Below, piece by piece: positions 1-5,107 of a stretch of 5,107 nucleotides of DNA (positions are counted from its first letter, which is position 1; each line of letters begins with the position of its first letter). The notes beneath the pieces are model-generated. The model was not told the origin of the DNA. It searched no databases and worked only from the letters and a program-made list of their open reading frames with translations. Location of the stretch: positions 1 through 5,107 of the forward strand of contig CAAFMR010000175.1 of assembly GCA_900764115.1 (NCBI GenBank), read 5' to 3'. The stretch is from Clostridia bacterium (GTDB lineage Bacteria; Bacillota; Clostridia; Oscillospirales; Acutalibacteraceae). The position numbers and the translations under genes are program-made.

Positions 1-35
1 CGTCCGTCCAGTCGTTTTCCCAGATACTTATCCAT
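1..35 (-). CDS. prkC: Serine/threonine protein kinase (PknB/PrkC family), N-terminal fragment
   Basis: Only the first 11 complete codons are in the window, reading MDKYLGKRLDG with a following partial CG (probably Arg). The pattern G-K-x-L-D-G-R at about residue 6 is the usual lead-in to the glycine-rich loop of bacterial Hanks-type kinases such as PrkC, PknB and Stk1. The ATG overlaps the last 8 nt of the PP2C phosphatase gene and has a purine-rich Shine-Dalgarno site 9 nt upstream. The kinase following its cognate phosphatase in an overlapping pair is the standard Firmicutes arrangement, and this context carries most of the call. If complete, the protein would be expected to have a cytoplasmic kinase domain, one transmembrane helix and extracellular PASTA repeats, but none of this is visible here. 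The symbol is by analogy with B. subtilis. Confidence 0.8.
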   Translation of the reverse strand, partial: MDKYLGKRLDG

Positions 36-798
36 ACAGCTTTTCCTCTTTCTTTCTGTCAGTATCGCAATCCAGCTCCATAATAACCACTGTAATATTG
101 TCCGGTCCGCCGCCATCCAGCGCCGCCTGGATGAGGGCATCCACCGCCGCATCCGGCGACAAGCGGGAGATCAGCTGTGCCGCTGTATCCTCATCCACCA
201 CTCGGGTCAAACCATCGGTGCACAGCACCACCCGGTCGCCCGCCTGCAGCTCCAGCTCGTCGTATTCCCCCTGTTCGTCCGGCTCTACGCCCAGCGCCCG
301 GGTGATGAAATGCCGGCGGGGATGGGAGCGTGCCTGCTCCCCGGTGAGCTGTCCGCTCTCCAGCATCTCCTGCACCACCGAGTGATCCCGGGTAAGCTGA
401 AGCAATCTTCCGCCCCGGCACAGGTAAACCCGGCTATCGCCGGTATGGGAAATATACGCCCGGGTACGATCCATCACCACGGTCACCACCGTCGTGCCCA
501 TCCCGTCCAGCTCCGGCTCCGCCTTGGCTTTATCGTAAATCGCCAGATTCGCAGCCGCCATCGTAGACGCCAGCAGATGCTCCATAGAGCATTGTGTCTC
601 GGCAGAGGACAGATGCTCCGTGATGCGCTCCTGGATGATCTGCGTTGCCAGCTGGCTGGCAACATTGCCGCCGGCGGCGCCGCCCATACCGTCGCACACC
701 ACCGCATACTGTCGGTCTGCACCCAACGGACCATATGCCAGCGCATCCTGGTTACTGCTGCGCACATAGCCGATATGGGTGTTCCCAATCACATACAT
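28..798 (-). CDS. prpC: PP2C-family Ser/Thr protein phosphatase (Stp/PrpC)
   Basis: A soluble, metal-dependent (Mn/Mg) protein phosphatase of 256 residues, a normal length for the single-domain bacterial PP2C family. It removes phosphate from Ser/Thr in substrates of the partner kinase and from the kinase itself. All core motifs are visible in order: N-Q-D at 16-18, V-C-D-G-M-G-G at 34-40, G-M-G-T-T at 99-103, H-T-G-D-S-R at 118-123, the R-D-H-S segment at 137-140, C-T-D-G-L-T at 193-198 and G-G-P-D-N-I-T at 230-236. The metal-binding aspartates correspond to D36, D195 and D233, with D18 and D121 also in place, so it should be active. There is no signal peptide or membrane segment. The start at 798 has an ideal AAAGGAGG site 7 nt upstream and lies inside the last 10 nt of rlmN. 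Its own 3' end overlaps the kinase start by 8 nt, and the charged tail (DRKKEEK) is encoded by the purine-rich stretch that also serves as the kinase ribosome binding site. Confidence 0.96.
   Translation of the reverse strand: MYVIGNTHIGYVRSSNQDALAYGPLGADRQYAVVCDGMGGAAGGNVASQLATQIIQERITEHLSSAETQCSMEHLLASTMAAANLAIYDKAKAEPELDGMGTTVVTVVMDRTRAYISHTGDSRVYLCRGGRLLQLTRDHSVVQEMLESGQLTGEQARSHPRRHFITRALGVEPDEQGEYDELELQAGDRVVLCTDGLTRVVDEDTAAQLISRLSPDAAVDALIQAALDGGGPDNITVVIMELDCDTDRKKEEKLYG
36..60 (-). promoter_or_regulatory. Ribosome binding region for the kinase gene, inside prpC
   Basis: On the minus strand an AAGAGGA core (44-50) lies 9 nt before the ATG at 35, within a nearly pure purine stretch that encodes the Lys/Glu tail of the phosphatase. 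It supports choosing the overlapping ATG as the kinase start and suggests translational coupling of the phosphatase and kinase. Confidence 0.7.
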
Positions 799-1859
799 CG
801 GGACGCCTCCTTTCCGTTGGTTTCTTCAGCGGGTTGATCCGCCTGACGACGGAGCTGCCCACAGGATGCATGGATATCTGCGCCCAAGGTGCGCCGCACC
901 GTCACCGGAATCCCCCGCTGCTCCAAAATTTCCATAAAGCGGCGGATTCGCTGCTGGGTGCTGCGCTTTTGCGCCTTGCCCGCCACGGCATTGACGGGGA
1001 TAAGATTTACATGGCATAGCATTCCCCGCAAACGGGAAGCCAGCTCCTCGGCGCAGGCGTCGGAATCGTTCACGCCGTCGATCATAGCATATTCAAAGGA
1101 AATCCGCCGTCCCGTGGCATCAATATACCGGCGGCACGCCTCCAACAGCTCGTCGATCCCCCAGCGCCGGTTCACCGGCATGGTAGCGGAACGAATCCGG
1201 TCGTTGGGCGCGTGGAGCGAAATCGACAGCGTCAGCGGAATTTGCTCCTCCATCAGACGGTAAATGCCGGGAACCAAGCCGCAGGTGGACAGGGAAATAT
1301 GCCGCATTCCGATATGAACGCCGCCCTCCTGGGACAGCATCCGCAGGAACCGCACCACCTGCTCATAATTATCCAACGGCTCCCCCATCCCCATCAGCAC
1401 GATGGAGGACACCCGCACACCGGCATCCTGCTGCGCCGCCTCGATCTGCGCCAGCATCTCCGCCGCCGACAGGTCGCGGATAAATCCGCCCATACCGGTG
1501 GCGCAAAAGGTGCAGCCCATCTTGCAGCCCACCTGCGTGGATAAGCACTGGCTCCAGCCGTGCTTATACTGCATCAGCACCGATTCGACGGTTTCGCCGT
1601 CATCCAGCGCAAACAGGTATTTTACCGTGCCGTCCAGCGCCGACACCAGCTTGCGGCGAATCGTCACGCCGGGCACCCGGTAGCTTTCCGCCAACCGCTT
1701 GCGCAGCTCCTTGGGCAAATTCGTCATCTGGGAAAAATCCGTGACCCCCCGATCCAGCCATTCCCGGATTTGCCCGGCACGGAAACTGGGGCAACCCATT
1801 TCCTTGAGTCGGGCGGTCAGTTCCTCCTGCGTCATGGAACGCAGATCCTGTGCCTCCAA
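789..1859 (-). CDS. rlmN: Dual-specificity 23S rRNA (A2503-C2)/tRNA (A37-C2) methyltransferase RlmN
   Basis: A radical SAM enzyme that places a methyl group on C2 of adenosine 2503 in the peptidyl-transferase centre of 23S rRNA. In characterised members it also acts on A37 of some tRNAs. The protein is 356 residues, a typical length. The N-terminal RNA-binding region includes the family pattern F-R-A-x-Q-I at 26-31 and N-L-P at 47-49. The [4Fe-4S] cluster cysteines are C112, C116 and C119 (G-C-K-M-G-C-T-F-C-A-T-G). The SAM-binding G-M-G-E-P is at 157-161. The two extra cysteines of the ping-pong mechanism are present: C105 in Q-C-L-S-T-Q-V-G-C, and C333 in the C-terminal C-G-Q-L motif, which would carry the methyl group. 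The start is TTG, chosen because a GAGGTGA site lies 5 nt upstream and because residues 5-14 (D-L-R-S-M-T-Q-E-E-L) match the normal family beginning, which a start at Met9 would cut. The 3' end overlaps prpC by 10 nt. Cfr, a resistance relative, was considered, but this housekeeping context and the RlmN-like ends favour RlmN. Confidence 0.96.
   Translation of the reverse strand: MEAQDLRSMTQEELTARLKEMGCPSFRAGQIREWLDRGVTDFSQMTNLPKELRKRLAESYRVPGVTIRRKLVSALDGTVKYLFALDDGETVESVLMQYKHGWSQCLSTQVGCKMGCTFCATGMGGFIRDLSAAEMLAQIEAAQQDAGVRVSSIVLMGMGEPLDNYEQVVRFLRMLSQEGGVHIGMRHISLSTCGLVPGIYRLMEEQIPLTLSISLHAPNDRIRSATMPVNRRWGIDELLEACRRYIDATGRRISFEYAMIDGVNDSDACAEELASRLRGMLCHVNLIPVNAVAGKAQKRSTQQRIRRFMEILEQRGIPVTVRRTLGADIHASCGQLRRQADQPAEETNGKEASRCM
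806..813 (-). promoter_or_regulatory. Shine-Dalgarno site of prpC, inside rlmN
   Basis: AAAGGAGG on the minus strand, 7 nt before the ATG at 798. It is a near-perfect anti-16S match lying wholly inside the rlmN coding region, where it encodes Lys-Glu near the C-terminus. It fixes the phosphatase start at 798 rather than at the out-of-frame ATG at 794. Confidence 0.85.
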
Positions 1860-1863
1860 ATAG

Positions 1864-1870
1864 TCACCTC
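1864..1870 (-). promoter_or_regulatory. Shine-Dalgarno site deciding the TTG start of rlmN
   Basis: GAGGTGA on the minus strand, about 5 nt before TTG at 1859 and in the 18 nt gap after rsmB. The first in-frame ATG (codon 9, at 1835) has only a weak AGGA before it, so the TTG is the better start. Confidence 0.75.
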
Positions 1871-1877
1871 AACCTTT

Positions 1878-3203
1878 TCACTCTGTTTTTCGGACAAAGC
1901 CCGCTATGTAAAAGCCGTCTGTGTCTTGCACCGGCGGTAAGAACGTAAACTCGTGAGAGGGCGGGAGTCCAGCCGCCTCAAAGCATTCCGGCAGCGGCAG
2001 CACCCGGGGCGCAAAGTCCGGCTCCGCTGCCAGAAACGCTGCCGTCACCTGCTGATTTTCCTCCGGGCGGAGGGTACAGGTGGAATACTGCAACACCCCG
2101 CCGGGACGCACCAGCTTCGCCGCCTGCTGTAAGATACATAATTGCAGCTCCGGCAAACCGGCAAAATCCTCCGGCTGTTTATAGCGGATTTCCGGCTTGC
2201 GCCGCACCACGCCCAATCCGGAGCAGGGGGCATCGCACAGCACCCGGTCAAACCGCCCCATCCATTCCGGCGGCGGGTCGGCGGTTGCATCCCGCTGCAC
2301 CACCTCAACGCAGGACAGCCCGCAAACCGATGCCCGGTGGCGGAGCGTTGCGCACTTCTGCGCATACAGATCCCCCGCCGCTATATGTCCGGTATTCTGC
2401 ATATCCTGCGCCACCGTCAGGGTTTTGCCGCCGGGGGCGGCACAAACATCCGCCACCCACTCCCCCGGTTGGGCATCCAGCGCCCGACAGCACCACTGGG
2501 AGGCGGCATCCTGAAAGTAATATTGCTCCTGCACCGCCGCCGGCAGCGCCTGCAGCGCCAGGCTGTTCTCCAGCCGCAACGCCGCCGGCAGCCCGGGAAC
2601 CGGCGTATAGGCGATACCCGCCTCATCCAACAGCATCCGAAACGCCGCCGGGGTGGTTTTCTGTGTACAGATCCGGATATACGCCGGAGGTGCCTCATTG
2701 ATCATCACCAGCATCCGGCGGGTCATCGCCTCGCCATAAGCATCCCGCCAGCGGCGAATCCACACCCGGGGGCAGGAATAGCGCTGCTCCAATCCTTTAT
2801 CGGTGTCCGGCAGCGTCTCAATCAAGGCGGTTCCCTGACGCTGCACCCCGCGCAGCACTCCATTGACAAAGCCCCGCAGCCGGAGCGGCGCTTGCGCCGC
2901 CGCCTCGCTCACCACCGCATAGGCGGGAACACGGGTCATATACAGCAGCTGATAGGCGCCCACCCGCAGGATCTCCCGCACGGTCGGCTCCATCTGCTTG
3001 ACCGGGGTGGACGATACCCGATTAAGGCAATAGTCCAATGTCAGGCGGCGCTCCACGACACCGTACACCAGACGGGTCAGCAAGCCCCGGTCCGCCGCCG
3101 ACAATTCGGTATGGGTCAGCCGCTCCTCCAACACGATGTTGGAATAGCCGCCGGACTGCTCGATCTGCAGCAGCGCCTGCACTGCCGCCCGTCGGACAGA
3201 CAT
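1878..3203 (-). CDS. rsmB: 16S rRNA (cytosine-967-C5) methyltransferase RsmB
   Basis: A SAM-dependent RNA methyltransferase (also called Sun/Fmu) that makes 5-methylcytosine at position 967 of 16S rRNA. The 441-residue length is normal. The N-terminal NusB-like RNA-binding domain spans about residues 1-130, with R-x-A-A-V-Q-A-L at the start, D-R-G-L-L-T-R-L-V-Y-G at 38-48 and the F-V-N-G-V-L-R motif at 112-118. The C-terminal Rossmann methyltransferase domain has motif I D-V-C-A-A-P-G-G-K-T at 252-261, motif IV C-D-A-P-C-S-G-L-G at 323-331 with C327 (product-release cysteine), and motif VI Y-S-T-C-T at 373-377 with C376 (the catalytic nucleophile). Both cysteines of the RsmB/NOL1 mechanism are therefore intact. 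The ATG shares its first base with the stop of the upstream peptidase gene (TGATG), and GGAGGAGG sits 8 nt before it. This implies coupled translation. Nothing suggests truncation or frameshift. Confidence 0.96.
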   Translation of the reverse strand: MSVRRAAVQALLQIEQSGGYSNIVLEERLTHTELSAADRGLLTRLVYGVVERRLTLDYCLNRVSSTPVKQMEPTVREILRVGAYQLLYMTRVPAYAVVSEAAAQAPLRLRGFVNGVLRGVQRQGTALIETLPDTDKGLEQRYSCPRVWIRRWRDAYGEAMTRRMLVMINEAPPAYIRICTQKTTPAAFRMLLDEAGIAYTPVPGLPAALRLENSLALQALPAAVQEQYYFQDAASQWCCRALDAQPGEWVADVCAAPGGKTLTVAQDMQNTGHIAAGDLYAQKCATLRHRASVCGLSCVEVVQRDATADPPPEWMGRFDRVLCDAPCSGLGVVRRKPEIRYKQPEDFAGLPELQLCILQQAAKLVRPGGVLQYSTCTLRPEENQQVTAAFLAAEPDFAPRVLPLPECFEAAGLPPSHEFTFLPPVQDTDGFYIAGFVRKTE

Positions 3204-3904
3204 CAGTTATTCCTCCTCCGGGAATTGCCGCTCACGATCATAACCAGCCGCAGCAAGCTCATCAGCGACACAAACGTTGCCGCCACATAGGTCAGCGCCG
3301 CCGCCGACAGCACCCGTTTGACACCGGTTAACTCGTCGGCAGTGAACTGCCCGCTGCTTTCCAGCGCCCGTACCGCCCGGGCGCTGGCGTTAAACTCCAC
3401 CGGCAGCGTCACCAGCTGAAACAGCAGCGCCGCGCTGAACAGGATCACACCCGCCCACGCCAGCGCATCGAAACCCAACACAAGCCCCAGCACCACCAGC
3501 ACCGGGGACAGACCGGAAGCAAAATTCGTCACCGGCACCATTCCCATCCGCAGCTTAACCGGACCGTAACCGGTGGCATATTGCAGAGCGTGCCCGGTTT
3601 CATGCGCCGCCACACCCACAGCCGCCACCGTCGCCTGGTCGCAGACGGTCTGGGACAGATGAATACTGTTATCCTTGGGATTATAATAATCCGTCATAGA
3701 GCCGGATACCTGAGTCATACCGGTGGAAATCCCATTTTGCTGCTGAATATACAGGCTCGCCTGCCGTCCGGTCATCCCGCACGCCACCGGGCGGCGGCTA
3801 TAGCGGGCAAACACCGATTTCACCCGAATCTGCGCCCACGCAGAAATCAGCAGCGCCGGCACCACCAGCACCAGATACCAATAATCCATATAAAAGAACG
3901 GCAT
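3203..3904 (-). CDS. Membrane zinc metallopeptidase, YugP family (Zn_peptidase_2)
   Basis: An integral membrane metallopeptidase of 233 residues, close to the family norm of about 225-235. The zinc-binding H-E-T-G-H is at about 101-105, inside A-A-H-E-T-G-H-A-L-Q. A downstream acidic residue in L-P-V-E-F-N-A-S at about 166-173 is a plausible third zinc ligand, as in HtpX-like gluzincins. Other family marks are G-x-T-G at about 43-46 and the D-Y-Y-N-P segment at about 72-76. Membrane segments are predicted by eye at about 7-24, 121-144, 147-168 and 203-223, giving an HtpX-like layout. The tail is Arg/Asn-rich. The substrate is unknown to me for this family; membrane protein quality control is a guess from the resemblance to HtpX. 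The ATG lies 3 nt after the fmt stop, with AAAGGGG 7 nt upstream. The stop overlaps the rsmB start by one base, and the R-R-R-N-N tail is encoded by the rsmB ribosome binding site. Confidence 0.93.
   Translation of the reverse strand: MPFFYMDYWYLVLVVPALLISAWAQIRVKSVFARYSRRPVACGMTGRQASLYIQQQNGISTGMTQVSGSMTDYYNPKDNSIHLSQTVCDQATVAAVGVAAHETGHALQYATGYGPVKLRMGMVPVTNFASGLSPVLVVLGLVLGFDALAWAGVILFSAALLFQLVTLPVEFNASARAVRALESSGQFTADELTGVKRVLSAAALTYVAATFVSLMSLLRLVMIVSGNSRRRNN
3212..3219 (-). promoter_or_regulatory. Shine-Dalgarno site of rsmB, inside the peptidase gene
   Basis: GGAGGAGG on the minus strand, 8 nt before the rsmB ATG at 3203. It doubles as the Arg-Arg codons at the end of the zinc peptidase, so rsmB has no leader of its own. 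Confidence 0.8.
3361..3387. repeat. Perfect 10-bp inverted repeat within the zinc peptidase coding region
   Basis: The arm CCAGCGCCCG (3361-3370) is followed by a 7-base spacer and its exact reverse complement CGGGCGCTGG (3378-3387). In the mRNA it would form a GC-rich hairpin, but no U-run follows it, so it is not an intrinsic terminator. It encodes the Ala/Arg-rich stretch (A-R-A-V-R-A-L-E) just after the E-F-N-A-S motif, so repetitive Ala and Arg codons may explain it. Confidence 0.6.
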
Positions 3905-3907
3905 AGG

Positions 3908-4867
3908 TTATCCCCTTTCCAAACCGTGTTCCGCTTGCGGCTGCGCGCCCAAGCGTTCGCCGACCTGCAGCGGGTGTCCCCGCAGAAAATCGGCAGCAGC
4001 CATCCGGCGGGCGCCCTCGTATTGCACCTCTTGCAGCTCCAGTGCCGTCCCCTCTCCGCAGGCAACCACCAGCGGCGACAGCGACAGCACGGTGCCCGGC
4101 TGTCCAGCGGCGCTTTCCGCCACCCGCGAACCGTATATTTTCAGCGTTTTTCCCTCGTAGACGGTGGAAGCCACCGGCCAGGGATTCATCCCCCGCACTT
4201 GATTATGCAGCACCCGGGCAGGCTTGCTCCAATCCAGCGGGGACATGGATTTGCTCAACATTCCGGCATAGCACGCCCCCTCGGCGGGCTGCTTACGGGG
4301 CTGCACCGTGCCGTCCGCCAACCCGGTCAGGGTACAGCTGAGCAGCTCTGCCCCCTCCTGCGCCAGCCGGTCGAACAGCTCGCCGCCGGTGATACGGTCA
4401 TCCAGCATAAACCGCTTCATCAGCAGTATATCACCGGTATCGACCCCTTCATCCAGCTGCATGGTGGTGACGCCGGTTTCGGTATCCCCATTGAGGATCG
4501 CCCATTGCACCGGCGCCGCCCCCCGATAGCGGGGCAGCAGCGACCCATGCACATTGATACAGCCCAGCGGGGTCATATGCAGCACAGCAGCGGGCAAAAT
4601 TTTTCCATATGCCACCACAATCATAGCATCGGCAGGAAATCCGGAAAGATACGCCCAAGTCTCTTCCTTTTTCATTGAAGCGGGCTGATACACCGGGATG
4701 CCGTGGCTCTCGGCGCACACCTTCACCGGCGGCGGAGTCAGCACCTGCTTACGCCCCACCGGCTTATCCGGCTGGGTCACCGCCAGCAGCACCTCATGAC
4801 CGTCCGCCAGCAGCCGCTCCAGGCTGGGCACGGCAAAATCCGGTGTGCCCATAAATATCAGTTTCAT
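3908..4867 (-). CDS. fmt: Methionyl-tRNA formyltransferase
   Basis: Transfers a formyl group from 10-formyltetrahydrofolate to Met-tRNA(fMet), producing the initiator tRNA used in bacterial translation; cytoplasmic. The 319-residue length is normal. The N-terminal formyltransferase domain begins M-K-L-I-F-M-G-T-P-D-F-A and has the P-D-K-P-x-G-R loop at 33-39. The catalytic motif N-V-H-G-S-L-L-P-x-x-R-G-A-A-P is at 105-119, with N105 and H107, and D143 lies in D-E-G-V-D-T-G-D at 139-146. These match the Asn-His-Asp triad of the E. coli enzyme. The C-terminal tRNA-binding domain is roughly 205-310, with W-S-K-P-A at about 222-226 and the N-Q-V-R-G-M-N-P-W-P segment typical of the family. The start was set at ATG 4867. 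A GTG at 4894 would add nine residues, but it overlaps the end of def and would place the strong Shine-Dalgarno site inside the gene. def lies 19 nt upstream, the usual fmt partner. Confidence 0.97.
   Translation of the reverse strand: MKLIFMGTPDFAVPSLERLLADGHEVLLAVTQPDKPVGRKQVLTPPPVKVCAESHGIPVYQPASMKKEETWAYLSGFPADAMIVVAYGKILPAAVLHMTPLGCINVHGSLLPRYRGAAPVQWAILNGDTETGVTTMQLDEGVDTGDILLMKRFMLDDRITGGELFDRLAQEGAELLSCTLTGLADGTVQPRKQPAEGACYAGMLSKSMSPLDWSKPARVLHNQVRGMNPWPVASTVYEGKTLKIYGSRVAESAAGQPGTVLSLSPLVVACGEGTALELQEVQYEGARRMAAADFLRGHPLQVGERLGAQPQAEHGLERG
3912..3918 (-). promoter_or_regulatory. Shine-Dalgarno site of the zinc peptidase gene, inside fmt
   Basis: AAAGGGG on the minus strand ends 7 nt before the ATG at 3904 and lies within the last codons of fmt. 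It favours this ATG over the in-frame ATG at codon 6, which has no purine-rich site before it. Confidence 0.65.
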
Positions 4868-4875
4868 TCGCCGCG

Positions 4876-4884
4876 CCCTCCTTT
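4876..4884 (-). promoter_or_regulatory. Shine-Dalgarno site deciding the fmt start
   Basis: AAAGGAGGG on the minus strand, 8 nt before ATG 4867 and in the 19 nt gap after the def stop. It is the reason the upstream GTG at 4894 is not taken as the start. Confidence 0.85.
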
Positions 4885-4886
4885 CA

Positions 4887-5107
4887 TCAGTCACCCTTCA
4901 GCTCTTCCGGATCCAGCATCCGATCTACCTTGGATTTGAACAATATCCCGTTCAAGTGGTCGTTTTCGTGGCTGGCACACTGGGCTGCCAGATCCTCCAG
5001 CGTCACAATGAAGAATTTACCGTGACGGTTCTGGGCTTGCAGCTTCACCTTTTTCGGGCGGTGAATGATACCGTATTCCCCGGGGCTGGACAGACAGCCT
5101 TCTACAC
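4887..5107 (-). CDS. def: Peptide deformylase, C-terminal fragment
   Basis: The last 72 codons and TGA stop of a metal-dependent enzyme that removes the formyl group from the N-terminal methionine of nascent proteins at the ribosome exit. The 5' part lies beyond the right edge; about half of a protein of roughly 150-160 residues is visible. The frame starts V-E-G-C-L-S, which is conserved motif 2 and supplies the metal-binding cysteine. Motif 3, H-E-N-D-H-L-N-G, follows at fragment residues 46-53 and supplies both metal-binding histidines and the catalytic glutamate. The ending (G-I-L-F-K-S-K-V, then D-P-E-E-L-K-G-D) resembles the short C-terminus of type 1 deformylases of B. subtilis kind. 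The residue before the H-E-x-D-H motif is Ser, where Gln or Cys is more common. fmt follows after 19 nt; its product carries out the reverse-direction step of the formyl cycle on Met-tRNA. Confidence 0.96.
   Translation of the reverse strand, partial: VEGCLSSPGEYGIIHRPKKVKLQAQNRHGKFFIVTLEDLAAQCASHENDHLNGILFKSKVDRMLDPEELKGD

Noticed and set aside
789..1859. Cfr-type antibiotic resistance methyltransferase (C8 of A2503)
   Set aside because: The gene sits in the conserved housekeeping order between rsmB and prpC and has RlmN-like N- and C-terminal segments. No mobile element or composition change is seen.
2142..3290. A 382-codon open frame on the plus strand, opposite rsmB
   Set aside because: It is antisense to a gene with complete RsmB motifs. 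The translation is rich in His, Arg, Pro and Gln, typical of the complement of GC-rich codons, and no domain is recognisable. Long stop-free antisense frames are expected in this base composition.
3678..3690. An AT-rich TATAAT-like word in the middle of the peptidase gene, possible internal promoter
   Set aside because: No -35-like hexamer lies at a suitable distance on the minus strand. The bases encode the conserved D-Y-Y-N-P segment, whose codons are AT-rich by nature.
4521..4534. A short hairpin, CCCCG with CGGGG around a 4-base loop, as a possible terminator
   Set aside because: The stem is only five pairs, there is no U-run, and it lies inside the conserved fmt L-L-P-R-Y-R-G-A codons.
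3581..4678. A 365-codon open frame on the plus strand, opposite the peptidase and fmt
   Set aside because: It spans two well-supported genes on the other strand, has a low-complexity His/Arg/Gln-rich translation and shows no motif. It is best explained as a shadow of the real reading frames.
4868..4894. GTG at 4894 as an upstream start for fmt, overlapping the end of def
   Set aside because: The added residues (V-T-D-E-R-R-A-R-R) are encoded by the Shine-Dalgarno site itself, and the family normally begins at the M-K-L-I-F-M-G-T-P that starts at 4867.
1..5107. Search for a novel system, tRNA or other RNA gene, CRISPR array, insertion sequence or attachment site
   Set aside because: Protein-coding sequence covers all but 40 bases of the window (gaps of 19, 3 and 18 nt), all in known families. 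No repeat array, terminal inverted repeats with a transposase, or cloverleaf was seen.

Overview
This 5.1 kb window is a single, tightly packed run of seven genes, all on the minus strand. It reads from the right edge to the left edge as def (3' part) - fmt - membrane zinc metallopeptidase - rsmB - rlmN - PP2C phosphatase (prpC/stp) - Ser/Thr kinase (prkC/pknB, first codons only). Two of these are cut by the window edges: the peptide deformylase C-terminus at 4887-5107 and the kinase N-terminus at 1-35. The base composition is visibly GC-rich. The gene order, the low-GC Gram-positive style Shine-Dalgarno sites (AAAGGAGG type) and the YugP-family peptidase between fmt and rsmB suggest a chromosomal segment of a GC-rich Clostridia bacterium, perhaps Oscillospiraceae/Ruminococcaceae-like. 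That assignment is inference from gene content, not from a search.

Layout along transcription: def ends at 4887. After 19 nt fmt starts at 4867, and its stop is 3 nt before the zinc peptidase start at 3904. The peptidase stop shares one base with the rsmB start at 3203. After an 18 nt gap rlmN starts at a TTG codon at 1859. The phosphatase starts at 798, inside the last 10 nt of rlmN, and the kinase starts at 35, inside the last 8 nt of the phosphatase. No gap exceeds 19 nt, and I see no terminator hairpin with a U-tract and no convincing internal promoter. The genes are therefore probably one transcription unit with translational coupling.

Functionally, fmt and def act on the two ends of the N-formyl cycle: one formylates initiator Met-tRNA and the other removes the formyl group from new proteins. 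rsmB and rlmN modify 16S and 23S rRNA (rlmN probably also tRNA). The phosphatase/kinase pair is the standard reversible Ser/Thr phosphorylation switch of Gram-positive bacteria, linked to cell wall, growth and translation control. The membrane metallopeptidase is the least understood member.

This is a conserved housekeeping neighbourhood. I found no mobile element, CRISPR array, RNA gene, broken gene or clearly new system. The findings below are modest: the peptidase's place in a translation operon, the overlapping starts, the TTG start of rlmN, a perfect inverted repeat inside a coding region and a small motif variation in deformylase.
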